Source of the DNA: Fratercula arctica
Lineage: Eukaryota; Chordata; Aves; Charadriiformes; Alcidae
Direction of reading: 5' to 3'
Assembly (NCBI GenBank): GCA_947846985.1
Contig: CANTUZ010000025.1
Coordinates: 2,168,100-2,232,099 of the forward strand
Length of the DNA stretch: 64,000 nt
Shown: positions 1 through 12,700 of the stretch, in pieces
Numbering within the stretch: position 1 is the stretch's first letter
How the letters are laid out: every line of letters starts with the position of its first letter
Position numbers and translations under genes: made by a program
The notes under the pieces: generated by a model
The model's input: only the letters and a program-made list of their open reading frames with translations
Told to the model about the DNA's origin: nothing
Databases searched by the model: none

Positions 1-1696
1 GGTACTTAATGCCTTCTTTGCCTCGGTCTTTAGTAGTAGAGTCGGTTGTTCCCTGAGTACCCAGCCCCCTGAGCTAGTAGATAGGGGCAGGGAGCAGAAG
101 TCCCCGTAATCCAAAGGGAGATGGTGAGGGACCTGCTCCAACACCTGGACATACACAAGTCTATGGGGCCGGATGGGATCCACCCGAGGGTACTGAGGGA
201 GCTGGCAGAAGTGCTCACCAAGCCACTTTCCATCATTTACCAGCAGTCCTGGCTAACGGGGGAGGTCCCAGTTGACTGGCATCTAGCAAATGTGACACCC
301 ATCCACAAGAAGGGCCAGAAGGAGGATCCGGGGAACTACAGGCCTGTCAGCCTGACCTCGGTGCCTGGGAAGGTCATGGAACAGGTAATCCTGAGTGCCA
401 TTATGTGGCACATACAGGACAACCAGGTGATCAGGCCCAGTCAGCATGGGTTCATGAAAGGCAAGTCCTGCTTGACAAACCTGATCTCCTTCTATGACAG
501 GGTGACCCGCTTGGTGGATGAGGGAAAGGCTGTGGATGTTGTTTACCTGGACTTTAGTAAGGCCTTTGATACAGTTTCCCACAGCATCCTCATGGAGAAA
601 CTGGCTGCCCATGGCTTCGACGGGAGTACTCTTTGCTGGGTAAAAAACTGGCTGGAGGGCTGGGCCCAGAGAGTGGTGGTGAATGGAGTTCAATCCAGTT
701 GGCGGCCGGTCACGAGTGGTGTTCCCCAGGGCTCGGTATTGGGGCCAGTTCTCTTTAATATCTTTATCAATGATCTGGAGGAGGGGATCAAGTGCACCCT
801 CAGTAAGTTTGCAGATGACACCAAGTTGGGTGGGAGTGTCCACCTGCTTGAGGGTAGGAAGGCTTTGCAGAGGGATCTGGACAGGCTGGATCGATGGGCC
901 GAGGCCAATGGTATGAGGTTCGACAAGGCCAAGTGCCGGGTCCTGCACTTGGGCCACAACCACCCCATGCAGCACTGCAGGCTGGGGGAGGAGTGGCTGG
1001 AGAGCTGCCTGGCAGAAAAGGACCTGGGGGTGTTGGTCAACAGCTGGCTGAATATGAGCCAGCAGTGTGCCCAGGTGGCCAAGAAGGCCAACAGCATCCT
1101 GGCCTGTATCAGGAACAGCGTGGTGAGTAGGACTAGGGAAGTGATCGTCCCCCTGTACTCGGCACTGATGAGGCCCCACCTCGAGTACTCTGTCCAGTTT
1201 TGGGCCCCTCACCACAAAAAAGACAGTGAGGTGCTGGAGCGGGTCCAGAGAAGGGCAACGAAGCTGGTGGGGGGTCTGGAGAACAAGTCTTATGAGGAGA
1301 GGCTGAGGGAGCTGGGGTTGTTTAGCCTGGAGAAGAGGAGGCTGAGGGGAGACCTTATTGCTTTCTACAACTACCTGAAAGGAGGTTGTAGAGACGTGGG
1401 GATTGGTGTCTTCTCCCAAGTAACAGGCAATAGGAGAAGAGGAAACAGCCTCAAGTTGCACCAGGGGAGGTTTAGATTGGATATTAGGAAAAATTTTTAC
1501 GCTGAAAGGGTTATCAAGCATTGGAACAGGCTGCCCAGGGAAGTGGTTGAGGCACCATCCCTGGAGGTATTTAAAAGACAGGTCGATATAGTGCTTAGAG
1601 ATATGGTTTAGTGATGGTTTTTGTCAGTGTTAGGTTGATGGTTGGACTAGATGATCTTAAAGGTCCCTTCCAACCTAGGTGGTTCTATGATTCTAT
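1..1696 (+). mobile_element. CR1 LINE, 5' part cut by window edge
   Basis: CR1 non-LTR retrotransposon, 3' portion in the sense direction. It contains most of the reverse transcriptase half of ORF2 and a short 3' UTR. The end carries the CR1 signature, a gatcttaaaggtcccttccaac block followed by ATTCTATG-like octamers at about 1681-1696. The left edge continues out of the window; bases 2-108 still encode the linker upstream of RT but in another frame with a stop near 107. If the SUB1 exons at 3009 and 6448 belong to a functional gene, this element lies in one of its introns. Confidence 0.95.
121..1611 (+). pseudogene. CR1 ORF2 reverse transcriptase fragment (496 codons open)
   Basis: The longest open CR1 frame in the window. 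In order it shows the KSMGPDG entry motif of CR1 RT, the [13 protein letters not shown] block, the first catalytic aspartate in YLDFSKAFD, the [11 protein letters not shown] block and the FADD catalytic pair near residue 236. The basic C-terminal region with [11 protein letters not shown] and [15 protein letters not shown] follows to the stop. The endonuclease domain is absent, and the upstream reading frame is shifted and stopped, so the protein is partial. The open RT frame suggests fairly recent insertion. The family makes RNA-primed DNA copies at nicked target sites; no function is expected from this copy. Confidence 0.93.
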
Positions 1697-2679
1697 ATAT
1701 GTTGAAATAACAGCTTTTATGACTTAAACACCTGTGGATGATTTTAATTGATTGAGGAGTTGTTCATGCTTTCTGGTCAGACTTAATGCTAGTAAGATGT
1801 GTTTGGCCCTCTGTTAAATTATGTCAAAGTGCAAGATGCATAAATTAAGGAAGTTGAAACTTAAAACTAATGTTTTATCAGGAAGGAATATTCTATTTTT
1901 AAAATTGCTTACTTCGTAATGTGTTCTTTCTCCATACTTTGTGAAGTGTATCCAGGAGGTGCATACAGAATACTAAAAATTTCTTATGTGAATTGTATTT
2001 GATTGGTTTTTTTATTATCTAATTTCTGATTCTCAAAATCCACATTATACTTTGAATTTATGTGAATGAATAGGTTTTTTTTATCAAATTTTTCCAAATT
2101 TGATAAAGCAGAAATATGTAGTGTCAGTGTGCCAGTTCTCTCTTCCCTTCCTTCCCCCCTCTTTATTTTTTTTCTTGTCCTAAGAAAAAAGATTTTAGTT
2201 AAGCCACTGTGGTGTGAAATTATGAAATTCTGAAGTCATTTCATACTGTGCTACATGCTGGTAAACTTAAAGAATTTGGATGTTTGTTTTTGTTTTCTTT
2301 TGAACATCTGGTACAGTGCGGTAGTCTTTTAACCACAGTTCCAATGAAGTGCCATGAGGACTTGGGAGCAGGCATGGGACAGTTGGTGGCTTATTCTCCT
2401 TTCCATCTGTATTTACTGTGTTTAGAAACAGGAAAAAAAAGGGGGGGGGGAAACCAACCCTCTAGAAATTGTGCTTATCTCATGTGAATATCTAATTTGA
2501 TTTCTGTACATATGGAATGGACTAAAACTTAGATTTGGGAGTAGGCCTCCCTCTTCCCTGTTTATTTACAACTGCTTCTAACAAAAATGGTTATAATAGA
2601 GGCCAAATTTTATTTCAGGAAACAGTAAATTAGTGTGTTTTGTATGAGGTAAGCTTGTTAAGAATATAGATATTTTTAT
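1697..2679. other. unique AT-rich sequence, probable SUB1 intron
   Basis: No coding exon or repeat is recognised. It holds short homopolymer tracts such as the G run near 2442-2450. Position before the SUB1 exon at 3009 suggests intronic sequence. Confidence 0.6.
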
Positions 2680-2763
2680 CATAGAATAGTTTGGGTTGGA
2701 AGGGACCTTTAAAGGTCATCTAGTCCACACCTCCTGCAATGAGCAGGGACATCTTTCATTATA
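2680..2763 (-). mobile_element. CR1 3' end fragment
   Basis: A short stretch matching the reverse complement of the CR1 3' terminus: atagaatag, then ggttggaagggacc, then tcatctagtcc. It is about 80 bp, heavily 5'-truncated and diverged, with no coding content. It lies in the probable SUB1 intron, opposite in orientation to the gene. Confidence 0.85.
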
Positions 2764-3008
2764 GAAGAATCACTTTTGCATTGAACATCGAATTCTCAAC
2801 TGGTTTTAAGTCGTTCACCCATTTTTAGTGTCATTACTTATTTGCCTACTGACTACTCTGGATTAAGCAGTTGATCTAGTTGTTTCTCTGGTGTCTAAAA
2901 TAAGCTGCAGTGTGCAATGTCATATGTTCCAAGTCTGATAATGCTAGGGAAAGTGAATGCTGTGATGTGTAAAATATCTAAAAGATATCCTTATATGTGT
3001 TTTGACAG

Positions 3009-3117
3009 ATTGGCAAAATGAGGTATGTCAGTGTTCGTGACTTTAAAGGCAAAGTCTTAATTGATATTAGAGAATATTGGATGGATCAAGAAGGTGAAAT
3101 GAAGCCTGGCAGAAAAG
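3009..3117 (+). CDS. SUB1: SUB1 (PC4) penultimate coding exon
   Basis: Encodes the start of the C-terminal single-stranded-DNA-binding domain of the RNA polymerase II transcriptional coactivator p15/PC4, a nuclear protein linking activators to the general machinery and binding melted DNA. The 36 complete codons begin [15 protein letters not shown] and continue through [18 protein letters not shown], essentially the vertebrate protein. A ttttgacag acceptor precedes 3009 and a gtattg donor follows 3117, leaving one base of a split glycine codon that the next exon completes. The reading frame is intact and no substitution looks damaging. Upstream exons with the N-terminal serine-rich region are not in the window. 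I read this as the real gene rather than a processed copy because both splice sites are present. Confidence 0.95.
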
Positions 3118-3366
3118 GTATTGTTCTGCTTCATGTTATTTTGTATTAAAACATTGTTTGCAGTTTGCTGGAGAACTTCGCGTATCAGATTTTTATGCTT
3201 AATTACTACATGGTATTTTTAGAGTAATGCCTTTTTTTAATAATTTATATATAACAAATGATTAGTTTTATCTGTAGATCATAAACAAAAGCAAAGTGGT
3301 TTTGTTGGCCTGAGTCTGTTTTCCGAAGTGGATCCCCCATGATTTATGGAAAACAAGGCATCAAAC

Positions 3367-4244
3367 CGTCATGGTTTGAGCTGGGTTGGCCAATGACAAG
3401 ATGACAGATGCTCTCCCCCACTCCTCACTCCAAGGAGAGGAAGAAGAGAGATAAAGAGATTTAAGAGTTTAGAAAAAACTAAACTAATGAAATATTAATA
3501 ATAAAATAGAAAGGAAATAATGAAATAGATATAATTTTGTGTATATTTTTATATATTGTATCAAGCTCACAGGGAGATGTCAATGGCAGGCACTGTGAAA
3601 GTTCCAGACTGGACTCAATGATGAATGGGAACTGGATTCCAGAACACACTGATGGGGATTGAAGGCAGATGAGCTGACAGGGTCCTCCTCAGACATCAGT
3701 CATTAAAGAAGGGCCAACCTGATCCCTTTGATCCCTCAGCTTTTATACTGAGCATGGCAGATGGGATGGAACACCTGATCATAGAATCATAGAACCATAG
3801 GGTTGGAAGGGACCTCTGGAGATCATCTAGTCCAACCCCCCTGCCAGAGCAGGGTCACCTAGAGCAGGTTACACAGGAACACGTCCAGGCGGGTTTGGAA
3901 TGTCTCCAGAGATGGAGACTCCACCACCTCTCTGGGCAGCCTGTTCCAGTGCTCTGCCACCCTCAGGGTAAAGAAGTTCTTCCTCATGTTTAGGTGGAAC
4001 TTCTTATGCTCAAGGTTGTGCCCATTGCCTCTTGTCCTGTCCCCAGGCACTACTGAAAAGAGCCTGGTCCCATCCTCTGATTGGTCAGTTTGGGTCACCT
4101 GACCTGTCCACTGCTCCCCACAGGTGTGACCCCTCCACAGGGGAAACACCCAAGTCAGCTGACCCTGGTTGCCACAGCAACAAGTGTGAGCAAGAGCCTC
4201 TCACTGACCAGAAAGTGGGCTCTGCTCCACCCCAAAGCAGGACA
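3367..4244 (-). mobile_element. solo LTR, family A, split by a CR1
   Basis: LTR of the retrovirus family whose internal part is seen at 53731-58642. On the + strand it starts cgtcatggtttgag (normally tgtcatgg) and ends caaagcaggaca, so it runs on the minus strand. The same sequence recurs at 17693-18143 and 53132-53730, which fixes the limits. A CR1 at 3780-4076 interrupts it; without that insert the LTR is about 575 bp. No convincing flanking duplication is left (caaac against caact). It lies in the last SUB1 intron, antisense to the gene. Confidence 0.85.
3780..4076 (-). mobile_element. CR1 3' fragment nested in LTR
   Basis: About 297 bp of reverse-oriented CR1, from the 3' octamer tail (catagaatcatag) through the C-terminal coding end, which reads [20 protein letters not shown] on the minus strand. 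Both sides carry ctgat (3775-3779 and 4077-4081), and removing one copy restores the LTR as it reads in the uninterrupted copy near 53560. This places the CR1 insertion after the LTR insertion. Confidence 0.92.
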
Positions 4245-6447
4245 CAACTACAAGCAAATTTGGTATGGGAGTTATATACATAACCATACGTTTTCCCATT
4301 GCTTAACTTAATCAACTCAATTTCTTGCTTTTATTACAATTGGATTTTTTATTTCAAAAGTCACTGAAAAGATTTGTTATTCATTTGTAATAAGATGTTA
4401 ATTTTTTTAAACCATGATGATCTTTATTTTCTATCAAATTTTAGCTTAAAATAATTAAAATATTTAATGTAACTGATTTTGTAAAAAATATTTGAAGATT
4501 TTAGTTCAGGTGAAAATACCTCGAGTGTTCAAGTTTTGGTACTGTGCTTCTAATCTGCAACACTGCATAAGCCATTGTACTTTTAATTGCTACTCCCATA
4601 CCTACTTTTTATGGCATGCCTTCACCGAACCATTTTCAGAACTTTGCCACCTGCGAGATGAGGATGTGAGGTTAGTTGCAGTAGTAGTGCTTTCCTTAAT
4701 GTAACATTGCTTCTGTTAGAAAAGCTTACTTTTAATCATTTTTCATAATTGTGCCAAGGAAAAGAGGTAAATAACAGAACATCCTGTCCTGGAGATTGAA
4801 GGCATTTAATGTAGAATCAGCATAAGGTTTGTTACATTCTCCTAGTGTGTCCAGGAGCAAATAGATGTTTGTAAAGCTTGAGAAATGTTTTCAACAACTC
4901 TTAAATAACCATTGAGAATAGGTTTGTATGAACAGATGTACTGGTATCGTAAAGGAAAATTTCTTGGATTGGATGTGTTGCTACTACTTAACAAAAAAAG
5001 ATTACTGCAACTTCTAAGGACTTTAAACTGCTGTGTTTTGAGGTGGAAATCAAAAGTATATGCAGCTTGAGCAGTACACTATAATGAAAGTTGATGGGTA
5101 TACCAAGTGACAAAAATTACATGATGTAGATAGAAATGTTTATCAGTGTAGCAAAAGGATATGAAATTTATTAGGATAAAATTAATAATCTGATACAGCA
5201 TGTGCATCTAATGTTCCATTGATGCACTTATGAGCCCCTTATCTAGCTATCCTAAAAACAGAATGAACAGTTGAAATTGTGTAATAAAAAATAGAGGGGG
5301 GAAAAAATCTAACCATTTAGAATTGTTGTGTCACATGGTTTCCAACAGCAGGTCTGAACTGCATGCAGTTTATCTGATATGTTGTTCGGGGCATCTTAAT
5401 GACATTTGGTTCCTTAATAATGGTTAGCACACCTGGCCTAACTGTTTTTAGAAGAAACCTGCCCTCTAAAGACTGATGGAAAACTGCTTAGAATAGCTCT
5501 GTGCAGACTGCTTGCTGCTCTGATAGGTGGTGCTCTGATAAGACAGTGATGGTAGAAGAAAACAAAAAGGTGATGAGCCCCAAAAATGGAATTCAAAGTT
5601 TCACCTGTTTTCAGGTCCTGCTCTACCTACAGGGAGAAAGCAATGAAGGAAGCCTGATCACTGAGGGGGGAGAGTTGAGGGTAAATAGTAGAAGAGCCTT
5701 GCTGGAGAGAGTATGAGAGGTAGGCCTGTGAGTCTGTACTTGCATAGAGTTGGCATAGAGATTTTAGGGGAAAAATGAGGAGACTAATGCACAAAGGAAA
5801 CACGTGCCTGGACTTGAACTTGAGGAAATACAAGTTTAGAACTGAGGAGATGGGTTGTGGGGCACTGAATAATTATTGATTGAACTTCACTAGAAGCTAT
5901 AGTGAACTTGAATTAAAAAAGTAACTTCCATGTTGGTTTGTGAGTGCTAGGGAGTAAATAGTCTCTCTTAAATGTTACTTATAGTATATGTTATTCACAG
6001 TGCTTTAAGAAACAGGACGAAAAAAACCCCAGAATTGTGGTACTTTAAAAGTGCATAGAAGTTCAGTCCACGGAGGTATGGCTTTTAGGAGCCAACAGGA
6101 ATACGATTGACTTCCTACATTTCTTTCGTGCTGCCTTCTATCAGGGCCAGAGCTGTATTTCACTTCCTGTGTTTAACAAATTCATTCACAAGTGTTAGGC
6201 TATACTGCACTCATTTTCTTTGGAAGTTTAACTTGTCCAGAGATAAGCTAAGGTCTAAAGTTTAAACTGGAATGTTCCAAATGAGTAGTTTAACTTTGTA
6301 ACCGAGATGGCTGTTACGCTTGAGGTAGCTTAAGCATTAATAGTCATGACATAAACTTTGTATGAAACCAGTTTTGACAGTAATTATGCAAGATCCCGCA
6401 CTACAATTTTCTTTTTGTCCTAAGTATTTATTTTTAATGCGTTTCAG

Positions 6448-6527
6448 GTATTTCTTTAAATCCAGAACAGTGGAACCAGCTGAAGGAACAAATTTCTGAT
6501 ATTGATGATGCAGTAAGAAAACTGTAA
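6448..6527 (+). CDS. SUB1: SUB1 (PC4) last coding exon
   Basis: Completes the PC4 single-stranded-DNA-binding domain. The first two bases finish the split glycine codon; then ISLNPEQWNQLKEQISDIDD and AVRKL follow, ending at TAA (6525-6527). With the exon at 3009 this gives 62 codons, the length expected for the C-terminal half of the 127-residue mammalian protein. The dimer-forming C-terminal helix is intact. A W-linked or Z-linked copy cannot be told apart from this protein sequence alone, because it is so conserved. Confidence 0.95.
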
Positions 6528-6780
6528 ATACAGAGCCATACAGAAACCTTTATCATTTTAGTTGTTTTAAGTGGTCTTTTTACATTGGCTTTTATTTTCT
6601 AAAATATTATTTTCCAAGCTATTGTATACTTGGATTACAAAACGATTTGTAAGATGAATACTTTCTTAATGTGCATTAAAAGCGTATTCTGAGTGAGGCT
6701 ATTTGTGTATACTTTACTAAAAGGAAATGTGTTGCTTTCACCTCATAGTGTAAAATAAATCAAATAATATGTAAAGCATA
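6528..6780 (+). other. SUB1 3' UTR with first polyadenylation signal
   Basis: AT-rich sequence after the SUB1 stop. The first AATAAA is at 6754-6759. Further AATAAA signals occur downstream, for example at 8290-8295, so longer transcripts are possible. Which is used cannot be told from the sequence. Confidence 0.6.
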
Positions 6781-9700
6781 GGTGTTTATGGCCTTTTGAT
6801 TGAAGGTGTTTGCTGATAAGGCCACCTAATAGCTTTAGTCTCTGTTTTAATTTCAGTTTAGTTAACCGTTAATATGAATTTGTTTTCTGAGGAAATTTCT
6901 TAAAATGTCTCCATTTAATTTTTTTCTTTTATTTCATACTCTTTGGTATTACCCTGATAGCTTTCTGCTTTAAGACTTGGTACAAACAGTGAATACCTGG
7001 TGAAACACATTTTTGTAGATAATTTTAAATACTGTATTTGCTAATTTACTGGATTTGTTCAGATGTAAACAGTCTGGAGCATATAGACTTTTTTGCATTA
7101 CTTGCATGAAGTGTTATGCTAAACAATAACACTTGAACACAAGCCATGCACTATTTTTTCCCATTTTTCTATAGCTTGCTTGACTTAGAATAAAGGCTAA
7201 ATGTATTTTCTTGGACCCTAGATTTTAGAATGTGATGCATGAACTTTTACAGTAATAGACATATACCTCAGAGTAAGATAGTATTTCAAAGCTCCAAATG
7301 TGGTTATTAGTTAGCTTTGCATTAAACTCATTCTTGAACACATACTGACTAGTTAGTCTATAGAAAATAACAGTTAACCTGTCTTTGTAGGGCTTTTGTT
7401 CATTTGAGAGTATTGTGTAAACAACAATGCTTAAACTGGGCTGTAACACAGGTTAAACAGTCAAACAGGGTTAAAATTGCTTCAGCAAAAACCTCTGACT
7501 ATCATGCTGCCTGCCCAAACCATTTAACTTGGCTTGTCTTGTGTGGCTTACGTGCGCACAACTGTTTTATCTTTTGTACAGAAGATACTTAGTGCTTACA
7601 ATGGAGCACTGGTACATAGTGGATCATGACTCTAGTGAACTTCACTTGTCTACCAGTGTACTATTCTGGTAAGAGAAGCTTCTATCCACTGGAAGCTCTA
7701 TTAGACTAGATGCTGCCCCAGTTGAAGGGCTTCTTGGTAGGTATCACAAACTGTGGAATGAAGAGGGGAGAATATGATGTTTGAGTAGAACTTGGAGAGA
7801 TAAGGGGCATGTCAGTACAGAAGTTAACAGTGAAAGATCAAAGTTAGCTGACACATAACTACAGTGAAGAAATGTACATTGGAGAAAAGTTTATTTTATG
7901 ACTTAATTCAGTTAATCGAAGGAAGATGATAAAACAACTTCATGAAAATTGACATTTCAAGACTGTAGTGAATGTAAAATTTATTGGTTTGGCTGTAATT
8001 TTTCCATTTGATGTTAAATTTAATATATTTTTTAAATTTTGTATACATAAACAGGATTTACTATTTGTTTAATTTTGGAATATCTTAATATAACTGTTTA
8101 TATTGCAGACATGCATGGAAGTCCTGTTCTGTTAAGTGCAATACACAGACTTTTCCTGTGCTGCAGAGTTTATAATTCAATACAAATGGGTATTGAAGGG
8201 TGACTTCATCAACTTAAATATATATTATTTAATTTAAATATGTCAGATACCTCCACCTGCTTTTTAACTTATCCATTGTTGACATTTCAAATAAAGTTAA
8301 GATCTGTTTTTGTATAGCTCAGGAAATCTGAGTTTTTAAGAAATGCTTGAGGGTGAATAAAAGGGTGAAGAGATGTTTTGTGGTAGCAGCTGAATTTTTG
8401 GGCACATCATTCTTTTTTTGAGTAGCTCTTAATGGCATGTAGGGGTATTTGGACCAAATAGAATAAACATGAAATATCTGCTAAAATTTTCACAGATGAA
8501 TGAATGAAAGAAATTGCTTCAGATCACTATCAACAGATTCTAGGTGGTTTTTTTATTTACGGTATGTATATATTTTTTTTCTTTAAATCTGAAATTTTGC
8601 AACCAGATTTCACACATTTTACCTCAAAACTTTAATGTGGCTACTCTGAAGTCCATGATTATCGTAATAAAGGGAACATTGTCCTTGCTTAGACTACTGT
8701 GGTAGTAGGTCATTGGATGGCAGTTGTGTATCGGAGTACAAATATAATTGTGTTCAGGAAGGTGGAGAATTCAATTCATTCATCTTAGGGGAGTAAGTGA
8801 AAATGTTTTAATATAGTGATTAGTTCTCTTGTGGAAACTGATGGTAGAGATGTTCAAAGAAATTAGTACTTGTTAACCAAGAGCTGTTAGTTCCTCTTAT
8901 AGATAACACCCTTGCTGAATTTGCAGTGATAATTACTGGAGCTGTTTGTCCCGTTTTACTTGAGAAAACTTGGGGCAGTTTGATTTTTACTTAGCTTGTG
9001 TGTTTAAAAATAGTTTTCCATCTGCCAGTTATATTTCTGCCTGTAATAATAATAAAATATATATTTTACCTGAGCCAATCTTAATGTCTGCATAACTGTA
9101 CTACAAAAAAGGTAACTAATAAACTAGTCAGTTTCACAAATGAATTCAAAATGAGACCTGTTTAATTGTGAGGGAATCCATTGTACCTCAGATGACTGAT
9201 GTGCTTGTTACTTGATAAAAATTTGACACATTCAATGTTATTTTGAAATAAATAGTTGGTAGTGATTTGTCATGTAATTGTCTATGGCTGTAGTCTTTCT
9301 AATTCGAGAAGAAAATTCAGATTTTTTTGAATAAAGATTATTTTCTTGCAGACAAAATGGTAGTCAGGGTACATGTAGAAGTGTCCATGGAAGAAAATTG
9401 TGCATGTATGAAAAGACTCTGTAATATGAGATAAAAACATTGCTTCCTTTCCCATTGAAGTGACGAAAGAAAGATGCATTTGATTCTTGATATTTATGCT
9501 GGGCATGTTAGCAATACGTTTTATAAATTAAACCTACTGTCGAGCTTAGGAGGAAAAATACGTCAGTTAGAGCTGCCAAAGTACCGTATGTGTGCTAAAT
9601 CAAACTATCATGTACAATGTTGCTCTTACGTAAAGATGTTCATATTGAAGTTAAACAAATGCAGTACTAAGTTTGATATTTCTATTAAAGGAAATGCCCC

Positions 9701-12700
9701 AGTTACCTACTACTTATGTGATATGTTAGCAAAAAAATTATGATTATAATTCTAGTAACTCAAATGTCATATTGTTAACCATGTGGAATGTTTCATGTTT
9801 CGTTCTGATGGTATCTACTGCAGAGAGGCCACTGGAAATATGCACCCTACAACTGTAATTATCTTAATGTTCAAATAAAAAGTAGTTAAATGGCATACGT
9901 GTAATAACAATTTGAACACTTGGGAATAAATGAAGACTTCTGTTGACATAGTGTTATTTTTAATAGAAATTTAGCTGCACTAAAACTTATTTTTTCTTAA
10001 ACAGTTTGTTTCTTGCAACTGTTATAATTTGGAAATTTGAAAACTTTAACATCTTATACTTGGTCCACGTTTGCAGATGGGTGGTTGCTTGTGTTAGCCC
10101 AGAGGGATAAAAGTTTTTCACTATGATAGAAGGACAAGTGTTATGTGAATATGGAAGCAGCAGATATAAACACGCTTTCAAACACCAAACAGAAGGAAAG
10201 TGCCTGATAAGTTGCTACTGTTAAGAAAACGGCTGATTATCTTTTGAGTGGATTTTCTTTTTGGTCTGCCAATAAATGTAACCATAGATTAGATAGAAAA
10301 AAGTTTATCACCCATTTATTTATCATTGGTCATAGTTAGATTAGTGTAGCCTTCTTTAGGGAAGGATATTTGTTTTTCACATGCTTGTTGTGACTGATCT
10401 CTAGGGAGTGGATTAACTGATTGTAGCCTTGAACCAAACAGATTTTTCTTTGAGTAATTTTGATTAGTTTAGCAATTTATAGCCACAGAATCAGAAATGA
10501 CCTTGGCTCAAAGGGAAGAAATGCAGTTTGGGGTTGATGGAGGGTCATCATGTCCTACATATTTCCTATTTACTGCCATCTGCTTATTAGTAGAATTCAT
10601 CTTTGACTGTAGCTCTGGTGATTACATATGGAAGAGCAATCTGATAGGCAATGCTTTTTCTGTTGTGAATCAAGCTTATTGTCCCCCTGCTCTCAATATT
10701 GTTATTGTAAAAATGTGAAGATACCTGCTGAAGAACTGAAATAAATGTTCCTTGGCTCAGTGATGGTTTATCAGGGAAGCTTGAATTGCGCTGTCTTGTG
10801 AGCAGAGGGACATGCCATTATTCATGGGGTTAACTTAAAGGCTGAGAACTTGGTGACACAGCTGTTCATTTGGTATGGCGCTTAATTGAACAAAAATGTT
10901 AAAATTCTTTGTAAGATCTGCTTAATTCAGTTTTCAATGTACTTTTTGTTTTGAATTCATCCATATGCTCATCACTGATGGGATGGCAAATGAGATAGGA
11001 ACTGAGGTTGTGTTGAGGAGCCAAGCTTTTAAAAACATTATTGTCCTTTGGAGGGAAGCGGGCTCTCCATAATTCTAAAGGTGAATAGTTTGCTGTAAAT
11101 CTGCAAAAATTAGTGCAGTGCACAGACTATGTTCTTGGAAATGTCTAGGTGTATTTGATAAGGCTAAATAAGAAAAATATTTTATGCCTCCTTGGCCAGC
11201 ATGCCTAGTAGACTGTTAGGTATCAGTTCAATTGGGCAGAAGTTAAGGAGTTAAAACCTGCTGAAGTAAAGAAATGGTAAGATTTTTGCATAACCCTGTT
11301 ACTTGCGTTGCATAGAGATTAGCTATCTAAAGAACTGCTTCACACCTTAAGAACTTAAATGTTTTCTGCTTTCACTAATAGGCTAATGTGACAGAAAAAT
11401 TTTCAGGCTGTTGAAAATAAAGTCCATTTCATCTTAGGAATGAAAAGATCTAAGTTGTTCTATTCACTAAAATACCATGACACAATATATCTGAGGGAGA
11501 GATGAATGGCGCTGCATATATTAAGAACAAATTTGAGATTGAGGCAACCCTAACAATTAACTGCTTGAAATTGGAACTTAGGTTGTATATAGCAATAAGA
11601 CTTTGCAGTCTGCTTGTGGTGTTGATTTTATGTAATCTTTGAAGTGTTTTGCTAGCTGTCTCAATGTGAAATGGCCTCACAGAGCTCTGCTGTTTCCTCT
11701 GCTTTCCATTTGCCATCCCTTACCTGAGACCTACAGGTCCCTTTGCATTTCCTCTATTACTTGTGTTCTGACTGGAAGCATCTTTCAGTCTCTTGGAACA
11801 CAAGTGTCTCTGGCTGCATTCACATTATCACAAGACAAGGAATATCTTAACAATTGGATCCTAATGATAGTTGGCAGATATAGCTGCTGTTGCTAATACA
11901 GGTAAATTAATGGTCATATGTCTTTTTTTTTAACATTGTGATAAAGTATACTTAAAAGAGTTGGATTACTTTTGCCAATATGCATACTTCCCAAAGGAAA
12001 TATTTTTTTTTTTCATACTATCTTGGATTATTGTCTGCAGTGAAAGTACTGGACAAATGCTTTTTCCCCTGAAGTGATTACTAACAGCTCAGAAAATGTT
12101 ACAATGAGGCAGAGTAAAAATTAATAGAGTTATCACCTGGATATCTGCTTGCCATAAGCAAGGGTATTTGTAATTGCAATGGTTTGGTTAATGGAAAGAA
12201 AACTCAGTTGCTTGGATAGCCTAAAAGAAGTTCCTAAAGTGCCATCTAGAACACAAGTAGCATTTATGATGTAAAGACTGCCCTCCTGTTTAAAGAAACC
12301 TTTGATCAATGTTAATTTGCTGCATGCTTGTCCCTATGTATACCCTACTTTTTAATCCATGATTTTTAATTTTATTTTTATTTTTAGAGATTTGTCAGCA
12401 TATGTTGTGTAGTCCTGTTTCAGTAGTAGGAGAACTAGTCATCCTGATTTACTCTGAGTCACTCTGAGATTGCTGTAGGGAAAGTGCATATCTCTCTTGT
12501 TTTCACACAGCATCTATTACGTTACTATTCCACAGTAGTGTGCCTTTTATCTATCAAAACAATTTGTAGTAACCTGTGGAAAATGTTTGGGGTATTTAGG
12601 GACAATTTTTTGTAAATAAGTTACCTGATTCTTTTCCCTGCTCCTCCTATAAATTTGTTCATGCCTTGGCATTTTAATCTTGTGGCACTGTTTTGCAGGA

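Larger units (their letters stand above)
3118..6447 (+). other. SUB1 last intron
   Basis: A 3330-bp intron bounded by GT at 3118 and a pyrimidine-rich gcgtttcag acceptor at 6441-6447. It contains one LTR with a nested CR1 at 3367-4244. The rest, including 4245-6440, is AT-rich unique sequence in which I see no further exon. Confidence 0.85.

Noticed and set aside
283..1521. Long open frame on the minus strand opposite the CR1 RT
   Set aside because: Antisense shadow of CR1 ORF2. The protein is proline, leucine and glutamine-rich without a family, and the same shadow appears opposite other CR1 copies.
3859..4315. Several 70-96 codon frames around 3859-4315 and the near-identical set at 53542-53877
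   Set aside because: The same peptides recur because they are parts of family A LTRs and a CR1 tail, not a duplicated gene.
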